64,000 bases of DNA. Source: Anaspis maculata (Eukaryota; Arthropoda; Insecta; Coleoptera; Scraptiidae). How positions within the stretch are numbered: position 1 is the first letter of the stretch; the number at the start of each line of letters is the position of its first letter. The translations under genes and the position numbers were made by a program. The notes beneath the pieces were generated by a model, which was not told where the DNA came from, did no database searches, and saw only the letters and a program-made list of their open reading frames with translations. Where the stretch lies: contig OX421963.1 of assembly GCA_949128115.1 (NCBI GenBank), positions 53,873,306-53,937,305 on the forward strand. Reading direction: 5' to 3'. Below are positions 48,001 through 57,519 of the stretch, piece after piece.

Positions 48001-49304
48001 GGGGTGAAAAATAGAGGAGGAAAAGTACAGTCACCCCCTAATGTCTAAGCCCCTGAATTTTTTTTATGGAACATGTTATGATTGTTCGACAGGGGATAAT
48101 TTCAGTGAACCATTGGTTCTTTTTATAATCAAATCGGTTGAACGGTTCAAAAGTTATGCGAAAAAAACGATTATTTATTTCCAACTTTGAAGGGCTGTAT
48201 CCTGTTATCAGGCATTTCTCTCCATTTTTTATTCTCTATCGATCCTTAAATTTAATGACATAAAAGTCGGACCAACCTGTATAACCTTGAAAAAAAAATT
48301 CGCAATTTTCTTTTCGATGATTTTTGCCCCAGAGTAAGTCAAAGGCTGCCCCGCAAAAGCGAGACATGAGTAAAGAATTACTCCTGTGTCCTAATCCTAG
48401 ATTTCTGGGATTTTTTCCACCTTTGGCTATTTTAAACGACCTCTGCCGTATGATCCAAGTGAGGTTCGTGTCCGAGTGTAATGGCACAATTTTTAAATTT
48501 AGCGCACTGTGGTGCGCGTTATCATTGGCCGTTGTCATTGGTGATCAATGAGATGGCTCTTCCTAGCGCGCTAGATTTGAAATTGGTGCCGCAATATCTA
48601 GGTGATTTTGGAGAATCCAACTTACCATTTCTTTCCTTGAATAAATTCAAGACTGGTAAAATTTGTCTGTAGTAAGGGACGAGGGCTTCACCTATCATGT
48701 CTCCCGATTTAACTAAATGTTGCAAGACTCTCAATGTTGTGCACATCACGGCTTTGTTTCTTGTATTGAGAGCGTCTAGAATAATTTAAACTTCCAGGTG
48801 AGAAAATAGAAAAATTACCAGCATGTTGAATACTTTTTAAGGGTATGATGAGTTGTGGCACACACGGGAATATCTTGGCACCCCCGTACGTCAGCATGTC
48901 ATGGATGCCTTGCGTTGCGAAGAACTTGTATGGGTTTTCCGTTTCGCAGAGGCCTTCAAAGAACATGGGCAAGTAATAGTGATAATCCAGCTTGTTTAGG
49001 TCGGCCTACAAAAGTCTCGTGCAATTTCGCACTGAAATTATGATTATAAAAGTACCTTCCATGCAATTCTAGTGCCGTTCGCTTCAAAGGCTATCGGAAA
49101 GTCGCCTCGATTGTAATTGGTTCTGAACTGTGAAGACTTGAAGGGTCGCTCCGCCAGCGGGTTGACTTTTGGAGGTGGCAAGACGCAAGTACCTTTTTGC
49201 ATGGCCTGTATGGTGAACGCCGGAACTATTCTGCATCCTTTAGGGTTTGGTGCTCCAGGAAGTGGCTTCCTCAAGCTAGCCCTGAACTCTTTGCCCACCA
49301 CCAT
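26890..49304 (-). CDS. PACRG: PACRG, axonemal inner-junction protein (four exons)
   Basis: Exons on the minus strand are 49304-49056, 49005-48834, 48775-48626 and 27050-26890. They join in frame through GT-AG sites to 243 residues. The N-terminus ([15 protein letters not shown]) is variable. Then follow the conserved [19 protein letters not shown] and [20 protein letters not shown] region (exon 1/2 junction), FFEGLCE.. [29 protein letters not shown].. [18 protein letters not shown], and the C-terminal CGDGLDYSQ.. [16 protein letters not shown]. This is PACRG over its whole length. PACRG joins A- and B-tubules of ciliary doublets. The start at 49304 has a good context (AACATGG); the longer frame upstream lacks an ATG. 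Intron 3 is 21.6 kb. Confidence 0.92.
27051..29043. other. PACRG intron 3, unassigned part
   Basis: Holds a solo mariner-like end TATACAGGTGTCCCAGC at 27307, a short run of inverted TCCCGGGATT/AATCCCG motifs at about 27905-27995, and a stretch (27775-27890) similar to 56255-56330 (AGGACCTCAAAATG, TTTTTTCTGCACGAT). A block at 28250-28330 is similar to 30925-30995. No exon seen. Confidence 0.4.
29044..32679. repeat. Large palindrome PAL-C
   Basis: Left arm 29044-30201 starts GGCGACCTGCCGGCGACGC. Right arm 31040-32679 is its reverse complement with a 480 bp element inserted at 31634-32113. The loop (30202-31039) is unpaired and relatively GC-rich around 30590-30720. Mirrored 83- and 85-codon frames in the arms are not recognisable proteins. 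Outer TSD not identified. Confidence 0.8.
31634..32113. mobile_element. TA-flanked MITE inside palindrome arm
   Basis: A 480 bp element whose ends TAGTCTGTACACCGATAGAA and TTCTATCAGTGTATAGAGTA are imperfect inverted repeats. TA is duplicated (31632-31633, 32114-32115). The opposite arm (29600-29620) preserves the single-TA empty site. Confidence 0.8.
32681..33253. repeat. Palindrome abutting PAL-C
   Basis: TCGGCCCCTAGCAACGGATG at 32681 pairs with CATCCGTTGCTAGGGGCCGA ending 33253. The inner arms include GGAAAAAGGGTGAAACGG and its complement. It starts one base after PAL-C ends. Sequence 33254-33621 has no recognisable feature. Confidence 0.75.
33622..35459. repeat. Palindrome with tRNA-like heads at both ends
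   Basis: About 1.84 kb. Both ends read inward as AGTCCGGTGGTTAAGCG (A-box-like), CTTAAGCAATGCGC, then GGTTCGATTGG on the right or GGTTTGATTGG on the left (B-box-like). The arms pair to a centre near 34540. It looks like two inverted copies of a tRNA-headed repeat, or one foldback element with pol III-like ends. No protein. Confidence 0.7.
35460..36148. other. Unassigned intron sequence
   Basis: Contains a solo GAGACACCTGTATA end at about 35740-35760 and a possible degraded element at 35843-36010 (TACAGGTGATTCAAAAGTG). Otherwise nothing I can identify. Confidence 0.35.
36149..37198. mobile_element. Mariner-like palindrome PAL-D (CAGGGTGGTCCAGG ends)
   Basis: A 1050 bp palindrome flanked by TA (36147-36148, 37199-37200), same termini as PAL-B but a different interior (ACCATTCGATAGTCCATCG). 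No transposase. Confidence 0.85.
37334..39370. mobile_element. Palindromic element PAL-A, copy 2
   Basis: 2037 bp, closely similar to 6683-8703, with AACTGCTTGACAATTGAACT ends and TA at 37332-37333 and 39371-39372. Small indels separate the copies. Inserted at the junction of two satellite units. Confidence 0.88.
39630..41181. mobile_element. Mariner-like palindrome PAL-E (CAGGTGTCCCG ends)
   Basis: 1552 bp, left CAGGTGTCCCGTTTTTCAAC and right GTTGAAAAACGGGACACCCTG, TA at 39628-39629 and 41182-41183. Inner arms contain mirrored GGTTGCCATGCTC..GTGGCAT blocks around a centre near 40420. No transposase. Confidence 0.85.
41771..42086. repeat. Fragment with dispersed module H
   Basis: AATCTATTTCATTGGCAAGT at 41810-41830 recurs at about 23276-23295. 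The block 41945-42005, GCGCTACTGAGATTCACGTA then CGTGAAGGCATACTCACTTG, recurs at 22455-22525, 24462-24540 and inverted at 25265-25345. Confidence 0.5.
42087..46754. mobile_element. Foldback element TAG-2 (TIR TAGCCCAGTCAAAT, TSD ATA)
   Basis: A 4668 bp palindrome from TAGCCCAGTCAAATTAGG to a right end CCTGGGCTA, flanked by ATA (42084-42086, 46755-46757). Arms pair along most of their length to a centre near 44150. The right arm carries an extra 0.87 kb palindrome at 45121-45996. No transposase or RT. Largest member of the TAG family in the window. Confidence 0.82.
45121..45996. mobile_element. Palindrome nested in the right arm of TAG-2
   Basis: AATCCCATGTGTAAAATTGG pairs with CCAAATTTACACATGGGATT, with CAAGTTCAAACAAG repeats just inside and a centre near 45550. 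The left arm of TAG-2 at about 43010-43030 shows the uninterrupted sequence (CTCGAATTAGTCGTAG), so it entered after the palindrome formed. Confidence 0.7.
47025..47168. repeat. Short hairpin MITE-like element
   Basis: AATAGCATATTATTCAACAAG followed by CGGGTAATG pairs with CATTACCCGCGAGTAGAATA. Followed by a short direct duplication of GTGTGATAATGCGTGCA-type sequence at 47198-47245. Confidence 0.55.
47270..48279. mobile_element. Mariner-like palindrome PAL-F (CAGGGTGGTTC ends)
   Basis: 1010 bp, left CAGGGTGGTTCTCGTTTTAT, right ATAAAAGTCGGACCAACCTG, TA at 47268-47269 and 48280-48281. The ..ATAACTTTTGAACCGTTCAACC arm block is shared with 12793-14752. 346 bp upstream of PACRG exon 3 in the sense of the window. 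Confidence 0.85.
48626..48775 (-). CDS. PACRG: PACRG exon 3
   Basis: Acceptor TTCTAG|AC, donor AATG|GTAAGT. Encodes [20 protein letters not shown] and [20 protein letters not shown]. Confidence 0.92.
48834..49005 (-). CDS. PACRG: PACRG exon 2
   Basis: Acceptor TTTTGTAG|GCC, donor AAAA|GTATTC. Encodes [20 protein letters not shown] through VPQLIIPLK. Confidence 0.92.
49056..49304 (-). CDS. PACRG: PACRG exon 1
   Basis: ATG at 49304-49302 with A at -3 and G at +4; donor AAG|GTACTT. Encodes the variable N-terminus and [18 protein letters not shown]. Confidence 0.88.
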
Positions 49305-49357
49305 GTTGAAAATTGAATGACAAATGAAATTTTGATTTTTCTTGAGGCAAGGGAGGC

Positions 49358-49371
49358 GTTGTCTAGGCGAT
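49358..49371. promoter_or_regulatory. X-box-like site upstream of PACRG
   Basis: GTTGTCTAGGCGAT resembles the imperfect palindrome GTTGCCATGGCAAC bound by RFX factors, with about 10 of 14 matches. It is 54 bp upstream of the PACRG ATG, the usual position for X-boxes of ciliary genes. Sequence match only. Confidence 0.4.
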
Positions 49372-49398
49372 GTTTGGTCAATAATCAATTGAATTTCA

Positions 49399-49404
49399 TT
49401 TATT
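49399..49404 (-). terminator. PolyA signal of the Rieske gene
   Basis: AATAAA on the minus strand, about 94 bp past the Rieske stop and about 95 bp before the PACRG start codon. Confidence 0.6.
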
Positions 49405-49497
49405 TATAACCTGGTGGACATGCGGCTTGGTACTACAATAAATTACACAAGAAATCAACTTATAAGATTATTTTATATATTTTTTTAATTTCAACGA

Positions 49498-49811
49498 TTA
49501 GCCTACAACCAAGGTGTCCTCAGTGGGGAACTCGTACGCAGGTACTTCAAGGTTAAGAGGAGCAGGTCCTTTGCGGATCCTTCCAGAAGCGTCATAGTGG
49601 GAACCATGGCAGGGACAGTAGTACCCGCCAAAGTCACCAGCATTAGCGATTGGCACGCATCCTAAATGAGTGCACACGCCCAAAATGACCAACCATTCTG
49701 GTTTTATGACTCGCTCATTGTCATGTTGGGGGTCGCGTAATTCTGCAACGGCCACACTTTGTTCGCTTTGGATTTCAGCTGCAGTTCTATGCCTGATGAA
49801 TAGGGGTTTGC
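49498..49811 (-). CDS. UQCRFS1: Rieske exon 2
   Basis: Acceptor TTTTCCAG|GC; carries both cluster-binding loops and ends VVG with TAA at 49500-49498. Confidence 0.94.
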
Positions 49812-50376
49812 CTGGAAAATATCAAATTGCGTAACTTTTTACGTCTACAAAGCAAAGCAAAGTTCAACCTCTCCATTTGAAGGTGACGGATTTGCCTTCG
49901 GGGATGTCAGCCAACTTGATTTCAATTTTGGCCAAAGCCAAGACATCCTTCGAAGCGCTCATCGAACTGACGAACTGCGTGACAACGGACTTGGCGCCGT
50001 AGATGGTGGCCACAGAGCCAGCGGTTGCAACAAGGTATGTGAAGGTCTTCCTTGAGTCTTCCGATTCAGTGCTTTTGACATTAGGGTCTTTGACGGTGTT
50101 GCGCCTGTAGCCACTCCAGTCGGGAACATTGATATCTGTGTGGGCCCATCTGATCTGGGCTGTCACCGCGGGGCCGGCCACGAAACGGATGTTCCCGGTG
50201 GGCAGCGTCTGGCTCACGGAATATGCAGTGAGTGCCACTGGTGACGTGAGCTTGCCGGGCTTCGCTTTCCTTGCGACGTTCGGATGGAACGGCTTCAACT
50301 GGTTGCTGACCACCTGGCTGGTGGCCTTCAGATACGAAGACACGTTCGTAGGCTTCAGCATCGTCGATTTTTGCAA
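49498..50376 (-). CDS. UQCRFS1: Rieske iron-sulfur subunit of cytochrome bc1 complex
   Basis: Two exons, 50376-49869 and 49811-49498, joined across a 57 bp GT-AG intron, give 273 residues. Residues 1 to about 77 are a basic, Ser-rich mitochondrial targeting region. The mature part starts near [16 protein letters not shown] membrane helix spans about 112-134, followed by the hinge region [19 protein letters not shown]. The cluster-binding loops are CTHLGC (Cys216, His218, Cys221) and CPCH (Cys235, Cys237, His238): Cys216/His218/Cys235/His238 bind the 2Fe-2S cluster and Cys221-Cys237 form the disulfide. The protein passes electrons from ubiquinol to cytochrome c1 in the inner mitochondrial membrane. 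All key residues are present. Confidence 0.96.
49869..50376 (-). CDS. UQCRFS1: Rieske exon 1
   Basis: From ATG 50376 to donor AGAG|GTTGAAC; carries the presequence, helix and first part of the head domain up to FKWR. Confidence 0.92.
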
Positions 50377-51204
50377 ATTTTTATGTTATGCAACAAGAAT
50401 TTTTAGATGACAGCTGATGGTGATGACATGAGTGACATGACATAGATGTCAAACGACAAGCCCAGATAAAGCCCCCTGGCGGGCGCTGATTACGGGCAGT
50501 TAGCGCGACAATTTCAAGCGCGACAGGTCACAAGAGCGACAGGTTGAATAAACATGGCAACATGGCCACCTAGTTTGACGGAAATGTCAAAAACTTGAAA
50601 AAATGCAATCCCCTTCCTACAAGCACCCCCTCCCACCCTCCAAAAGCGCTAGGCAACGTCGCAGTCACAGAGTGTCGCAGTGTTGGGTGCGTCGGCTTGT
50701 TCCGACTCATCATTGCTCCGACTCTCGCTTGGTCCGACCTTGGGTTGGCATCACTGGAGAGGAAGTGAGGCTTCTGGTACGTTCTGCAGTGGCGTAGCCC
50801 CAGCCGTTTGGGGCAGGGCATAGACCGGGCGCGGGCAGGGCATACAAGGGCAGGGGCATCGGCATCACGTGACTGTCATGAGGACCCTGGCCTGGAGTGA
50901 AGAATCAACAAACCGGCACTTTGCATTAGGTAAACATCGCCGTTTACCTCGGGGGTGCCATGAGGATTCGCTATTCTGGGATAACATAAACCATATACTT
51001 ATCACATAAACATAAACAGAGGCGGTGGTATGGACTCCCGTAATGTGTTCAGCTTTGTGAAGAAGATGTAGGTAAATTTACTTTCAAAAACCAGTACCTA
51101 GATAAAACCGCATAATATGGAGGCATTCTGAACCTATACCTATCTGCATGGCTTTCAAAAGAAGTACCTACCCACACTTGTTGTTCGCCTTACTTTCTAT
51201 TCCT
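50377..51204. repeat. Rieske upstream region with dispersed repeat E
   Basis: The first 300 bp should hold the Rieske promoter. 50676-50800 (GTGTTGGGTGCGTCGGCTTG and CTCTCGCTTGGTCCGACC) is present in inverted orientation at 57255-57385. Nothing else identified. Confidence 0.55.
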
Positions 51205-51480
51205 TGACAGAAATTCACCATTCAGGTCTTTTTGGGAAGTTACAAGAATGTATTTTGGTTTGAGCTTATAGACATTTTCAAAATCCAAAAAAATTCAAGT
51301 TTTGAAAAAATTATTTTTCTATTATAAAAATGTTTGTAGGCTCAAACTAAAGTACCTACATCCTTGTAGCTTTCCAAAAAGACCTGAATGGTAAATTTCT
51401 TTCTTAGAAAAAACCCACACGGATTGATTCCGCAATAATGTCTATATTTCACCAATATAAATAACTTTGTCCTTAAATGT
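51205..51480. mobile_element. Palindromic MITE family Q, copy 3
   Basis: CCTTGACAGAAATTCACCAT.. GGTCTTTTTGGGAAG pairs with CTTTCCAAAAAGACCTGAAT; the 3' module GATTGATTCCGCAA.. TTCACCAATATAA follows. More diverged than copies near 224-817. Sequence 51481-51880 has no supported feature beyond a short TAGTCC run near 51700. Confidence 0.65.
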
Positions 51481-51880
51481 AAAATAGTTATTTCATCAGC
51501 GACCATTGCAGCTAGAATCGATAACGACCAATTTTTACATGGAGCCAAAGCGGGAGCCAAAGTAATCAACACCGCCTGACGGAAAAGAGAAATATAGGGT
51601 CATTTATCGCAGACAGGTAGGAGGGTAGGACTCAAGGCGAAGACAGCAAAGCTTTTGGTTTTGTCTGCAGCAATCATTTGGTTACCTACTCTAGTTACTT
51701 CTAGTTCCTAGTCCTAGTCCTAGTCCTCTAGTAGGATTAGTTGGTTAGTTAGTAGTAGGTGGTACTAAAGTAGGTACCAACCAGACCCAGTTGGAGTTTT
51801 GTTTGTCATGCGAAATTTTTTATGGGGAGGGGGGGCATCTGAGAGTCACTCATCTAGTTTGGAGTAGTATATATTGTATG

Positions 51881-52714
51881 TGGCGGATTTACCCGTTCAG
51901 TCAGCTTATTTAGTCGCAAGTTTTAATTTCAGCCGTAAGCGCAGCACCGCTTATTGGCTGTTCTGAGGAGGCTGGTTCGTAAGAGCTGCGCTTACGACGA
52001 AAATTAAAACTTGCTGCTAAATAAGCTGACAGAACGCACCTTTAGAGGCCCCCAAGGGGGGTCTGGGGGAGGGGGGCGTGCCGCGCAGAATTTTTTTGCA
52101 GATAATAATATGAATGTTGATAGTAATAAGTGTTTTTTAGTCAACAGTCGACACAAAACAGGTAATCAAAATATAATTCAAAAGCAAATGAAAATGGAAA
52201 AAGATGTAAAACAGATTTTTTTAAGGTTAAAAAAAGTGGGGGAGAAGGGCCATCTCCCAACAGTTTTCGCGGGGGCCCTCAGCCACCTAGCTAGGCCGCT
52301 ACCCCACTAAACTCGGGTTACATAAATACACATTATATACCGAGCATTATTATATACCAATCAATCATCATTAATATTATTATATGAAGAAAAAATGAAA
52401 AATTAATACATATAAAACAAAGCCCTGCTCGAACTCTCAAACAGAGGCCTCTTGTTTTGTGAATGAAGTAGGTATATAAAGTGAAGTTGAGAATGTGCAG
52501 GTTTGAAGTAATGAGACTGAAAGGGCGGAAGGGGGGGAGGGGGCAGGGCCCAGAAACTAGCATACATCGATTTAAGAAAAAATCTTACAAACTTCGAATT
52601 TACAAAAATGAAGGGAAAAAAAACAGTCATGAAAAGGGGCCTCCGCTGGGCCCCTTTGATAGCGCGCGTTAGGCCCTGGGCGCGCGTTCACTGCGCCCAT
52701 GGGTAAATCCGCCA
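51881..52714. mobile_element. TIR element, TGGCGGATTTACCC ends
   Basis: TGGCGGATTTACCC at 51881 and GGGTAAATCCGCCA ending 52714 form perfect 14 bp inverted repeats. Near the right end GCGCGCG/GGGCCC-rich sequence resembles hAT-type termini, but no TSD is clear. A 141 bp hairpin (51895-52035, GTTCAGTCAGCTTATTTAG ends) sits just inside the left end. Confidence 0.65.
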
Positions 52715-52899
52715 AATTATAATATCTGTGGGACACAGATGACCGAATGTGATTGATTCATATTTTATGTCAAGTTCCTTGTGGCGTGAACCCTACCCTA
52801 CTAACGTCATCCACTTCCTATAACCTCTAACTTATACTGCGAAGGGGCAAATTATATGCTCTTTCCTTCCTTCCTCAAGAAACAGTCCTAGCTCGAAAA

Positions 52900-54650
52900 T
52901 GCGGGGCTTTCATGAAAAATCTAACGGTACTTTATTCTTCAAGATGAGACGACGGATCATTTGATTGTGCCGATTCCCGAAAATTCAGAAGATTATAGTG
53001 ACACCAGGACCGAGCCAAAGCAGGGGTCGCAAGGCCGTTTTTTCTTCACATTTCGCAGACTTCTTGGGTTTCAGAAACGACAATCGTAGTTGGAATATTC
53101 ACAGTTGGGTCAATCCCTCCTATATTTGCAGAAGAACCCCGAATTTTCCGATTCCGACTGGCCGAAAAATGGAAATTACACTCCGTACTCCGAGTTACAC
53201 TCGCTCCGAGCCGTTATGCCGTCGCCATTAACAGCCATTCAAGGAGTAGACGCTATGTGCTGTGAGTCTATGGTGCTGTGATGACATGACCATGGTATCT
53301 TCACGTTCACGAAAACGATTTTCCCGGTTATCGAGACCATCGCGTACAGATGCGCTCTAGAAAACTTCAGCATCAGGTACTTGAAGGACAATTTTCGGTG
53401 GTACTGAAGCTGAGATAAACCGATAAATCTTCTGAAAGTCTAAATTTGCAAAAAAACAGTGCTAACTTGAAAATGCGGGCTTTAATAAAAAATCTCCTAA
53501 CGGCACTTTATCCTCCAAATGAAACGGCGGATCAAGCCATGGTACCGATTCCCAAAAAATTTTACGAATAATGATACCAGGGTCGGGCTAAGGGCTCCGG
53601 AGTCGATTTTTTTGACATTTCGCAGACTTTGTAGCCTCGAAAGCGACATTCGACGACGCAATTTCCATAATTAGGTCAATCCCTTACATATTTGCAAAAC
53701 AAACAAAATTTTTCGGGTTCAGCTGACTGAAAATATGACCTGGTCGTTCTAAGAATACAGATCGCATTTTTTTCTTGAATGAGCCTATATTGAACGCAAA
53801 AAAGATTGCGTTCAAAAAAACCCGAAAATTTCATGGATCTCAGGTGCTGAAAGGTCTACCGAGCAATTTTTTCGGGAAAATTTCGAAATTACCAATTTTT
53901 TTCAAAAAAAAAACTTTGCAAATCGAAAACGCAGGCTCTAATCAAAAATCTTCTAACGGCATTTTATTCTCCAAATGAGACAAGAGATCATTCGATTCTG
54001 CCGATTTACGAAAATTCTCACGACAGGGTTCTCGCTAGTCAATGCATGGAGTCAAATTTCTTTGACTTTTTCTCTGATTTTACAGACCATGGATGGTCGT
54101 GAGTTTTCCCTGACTACTGAGTAAAGAAATTCTCAAGCACCTAATAAAAGAAATAGTTGTGGGTAGCAGGTAAAATAAAGCGATCAATTTTTTCGGCAAA
54201 CACAAAACATGTTAACTGCATGATTGATGACTAGGAGCGATAACAGATTTGAAAAATGAAAAAAAAGTTGCTCAGTTTACGAATTCCCTGACCCTCAGAA
54301 AAAAACCTTGACTTTTTCTTTTTTTTTTTCAAAATTTCATGACATTTCTTGACCAAAATTTTCAAATAGTGAATTCTCCAGGTTTTCCAGGTTTTCCAGA
54401 TTAGCGGGAGCCCTGCACGATTAATGATACCAGAGCTGACCAAAGGGCTCCGGGGCCGGTTTTTGATAAATCTTTTATAGCCTAAAACTGACAAAAAAAA
54501 ATAAATTCAACTTGAAAACGCGGGCTTAGATCAAAAATCTTCTAGAATAAGCCCTTCATTCTTCATTTTCACACGATACCAGGGTAGGCCGCCAGGCTCC
54601 GGGGGTAATTTTTTTCACATTTCGCTGACTTGTGGCTTCAAAAACGACAC
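52900..54650. repeat. Four diverged tandem units of about 460-580 bp
   Basis: The block CGGCACTTTATTCTCCAAATG, then ACGAAAATT, GATACCAGG, GGGCTCCGG and TTTCACATTTCGCAGACTT recurs from about 52930, 53505, 53970 and 54545. No frame is conserved between units, so this is non-coding. Confidence 0.6.
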
Positions 54651-54894
54651 TGCAACATTTTATTCCAGCATTTTCGGTTTTTCCGTTCTTTCGAGTTTTT
54701 CATCTTTTCGGGGGTATCTTCGCCCATTTTTGGAATTACCAGACAGTGAAATCGTACTTTAAACCTAGTATTATTCTTCTGTTCATAGATCCCCTGTTGT
54801 GAAATAACTCTAGCTCTCACTCCAGCTCGTTATTTGTTTTAGCTTCTACCGTTAAAAAAATCGGCTGTGTCACCCCAAAACTTTTCCGACTAGT

Positions 54895-55045
54895 ACCCAG
54901 GAACCTCTGGAATTTTTTTTCGAAACGCCCCTCCGGGTGGAAAGTTAGAATTAGAAAGAGAGATTGAAAATAATTTGCAAGAAATTGAAAATTTTGTCAG
55001 GAAAATTTGAATTTTCCGGGAAAACATCAAATCTTATTCCAAATC
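54895..55045. repeat. Dispersed repeat D, copy 2
   Basis: CCAGGAACCTCTGG.. CCCCTCCGGGTGGAAAGTT.. TTGAATTTTCCGGGAAAA corresponds to 5195-5345. Sequence 55046-56540 shows no gene; a short stretch at 56255-56330 matches 27775-27890. Confidence 0.5.
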
Positions 55046-56542
55046 ATTGTAAAAATAATCAATTAAAAGCTTCACTCCAAGCTCCATCATTCAAGTCCGG
55101 TTTCGAAAACCCAGGCCGTTTTTACATTTTCAACCGGAAAATTCTCGTGAAGTTGAGAAAAAATTGTTGGAGAATGTTCATGACCCAGTTACCCCCTGTT
55201 TAAAATAGCACTGAAAATCTGTTCACGGGAGAAAAAGTTGGAAAATTTCAAGTTTTTCCAGAGAGGAAAACTCGAAAACCGTGGGTCCGTTCTCAAAAGT
55301 TTTTCTTCCAAAAATTAATTCAATCTTTTTTTCAAGTTTAATTCCCAGCATGTCTGCACCTGAAATCAATATTTCGTGGGGCTCACACTGCATGTCAAAG
55401 TCTGCATTGCAGTTTTTTCAAATTCACGAAATGTGCTAATTTCATTGTGGAAAAATTACCGTAAGAAAACTGGTACCGTGTTAATTTTGAAAATGGGTCT
55501 ACACGACGCTCAATTCCATCTACTTTCGATATCAGTTGGAATTTTTCAAAAAAAGTCGATCCCCGCGAGTGGGAATGAATTTTCGAGATCAAAAAGCGAG
55601 TCCTCCTGGTCAAAACACAGGTGAAATGCCCCTCTCGGTAATATAACTTTTTTTGTTGTGTTGCTTCCTGCCAAAATTTAATTCCAATATCCATCGGATA
55701 GGTTTTAAATATAATTGAATGATGAAGTTTTGAATTTTGACATTTTTCATTATTCGACATAACAGATAGGACGATACATTCAACTGTGCTGAATACAGTT
55801 TTTTAGGGCTTTCAAATGACATATTGCAAGTCGAGATCCGTGGGATATATAGCTTCTGACATTTGTTGATAGTGAACAGTTCTGTTTGACAGATGACAGT
55901 CAAAAACTATTGGGCTCATTCCACGGAAAAACCATGTCTGCACACCAAATTTCAAGTCTAAGTATGTCACAAATTCTTGAGACAGGAAGAGTTGAGGTGT
56001 ACTCTGCTTTGGTAAAATTTTTGAAGAGGAAGAGTCGTTCAACATATAACGTTTTTAATTTTGCAGGTCTGAACTTGATTGCGTTTGTTTATGAGTCCTA
56101 TATTTTCTTCTGGTTTTAATTAGTGTAATGGCTAAAAGGACAAACCAGTCCTAAGGCAAAAAAAAAGTTGATCGTATCGACGGTTTCGCAGTTACCGTGA
56201 GAGATTACAGACACACAGACAGATAGACAGACATCATTCTGGAAATGGTCTTAGTCGTCTTGGGGGACCTCCAAATGGATATATCCGTGGAAATCTCAAA
56301 AACTTTTTTCTGCACGATTACAATATGTACTTACTTTCCCTTCCATGTTGGTCGGGGGGGGGGGTCGGAAAAGTATAAAAGGAAGGACGTCAAATTAGGT
56401 GGTTTTGGCAAGTTTCTGGCATGTTTCTGGCAAATTGTTTCGTATTATGCGTTCAGCTTTTATTTTCACCAAAGCAGGCGAGTCTAGTGTGTGATGTGTG
56501 ACAGAATCCACCTTGTAAGAGCGCATATTTTTGGAATTGATA

Positions 56543-56750
56543 AGCCGCTTTTACAGAACTTCGTATGTCGCCGGGGACAGTGTCGCTGGCCAATAGGATT
56601 CGATCCGCCTGTACTCCCCTACCTCCCTCCATAACTCCCCGCGACACGAGTTTCTGTCGTCGTGTCGTTCAAATACTTCAAATTATTCAACTACATACAG
56701 TGGAGTGGGGGGATTGTCGCCGGCGACAAACGAAGTTCTGTAAAGCCGCC
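56543..56750. mobile_element. MITE with TTTACAGAACTTCG ends
   Basis: A 208 bp element: left GCCGCTTTTACAGAACTTCG, right CGAAGTTCTGTAAAGCCGCC, with TGTCGCCGG continuing the repeat inward. TSD not clear. Confidence 0.7.
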
Positions 56751-57254
56751 AATAAGCATTAGGTATTCTGTGTGATAAAGGGTATTATAGTTACCATACT
56801 CTTTTAAAAAGACATATGATCACCCGTGATTATCACACTCTTCCGTGTGGTTTCCTTCGAAAACCAGTCGTGTGACAATACTGCATACGACCTACAAGTT
56901 GGGGCTAAGACCGCCGTAAGTGCGGTTACTATAGCAACGGGCGCAACGGCCAATCAGACCGCTCTATTTGGCAAGTTACGCCGTCCTAACTTTTGCGCCT
57001 GGAACTTGGTATCGAGCCCTTATCTATTAATACGATTCTGGCCAATAAATAGGACCTGCATGCGCCACTCAAAGGCAGTGAAGCCAAACCTTTCTCAAAA
57101 GCAGCTCCCGGGAATGAGGTCCCTCGATCAGGGACACCGTCCAGCTTAAAATGAGAGATACTTTAATAACTTTCTCTGGACGGTCCTCTATCTGGCTCAT
57201 GTATTTCGCGTAATCTGGCGACCAAACGCAGGAAGCATAATCAGGCCCTCCCCT

Positions 57255-57385
57255 TCGCTACGCCACTGGCCATTGCCTGTGCAGAAGCCTCACTTCATCT
57301 CCAGTGATGCCAACCCAAGGTCGGACCAAGCGAGAGTCGGAGCAATGATAAGGCGGAACAAGCCGACGCACCCGCAGTGTTGCGT
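57255..57385. repeat. Dispersed repeat E, inverted copy
   Basis: Reverse complement of 50676-50800, with the shared AAGCCTCACTTC.TCTCCAGT and GGTCGGACCAAGCGAGAG. Surrounding sequence (56751-57254, 57386-57519) is unassigned. Confidence 0.65.
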
Positions 57386-57519
57386 TTGTTGCTTTATTAT
57401 TGTTTGATTTGTTGTCCATGTGTCCCATAACCTCCTTGGTCCCATATGATAATGCCAGTTTATAAACATAAAGGTAGGTAAAACAAATAGTTTGGAGTAA
57501 AATCGGATTTAATTCAAAT

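Noticed and set aside
48236..48538. 100-codon minus-strand frame downstream of PACRG exon 3
   Set aside because: Lies in intron 3 next to PAL-F, has no PACRG similarity and the splice sites already account for the gene.
49305..49388. N-terminal extension of PACRG by 28 codons
   Set aside because: The longer frame starts at TTG, not ATG, and crosses the presumed promoter and the Rieske 3' end. The ATG at 49304 has a good context.
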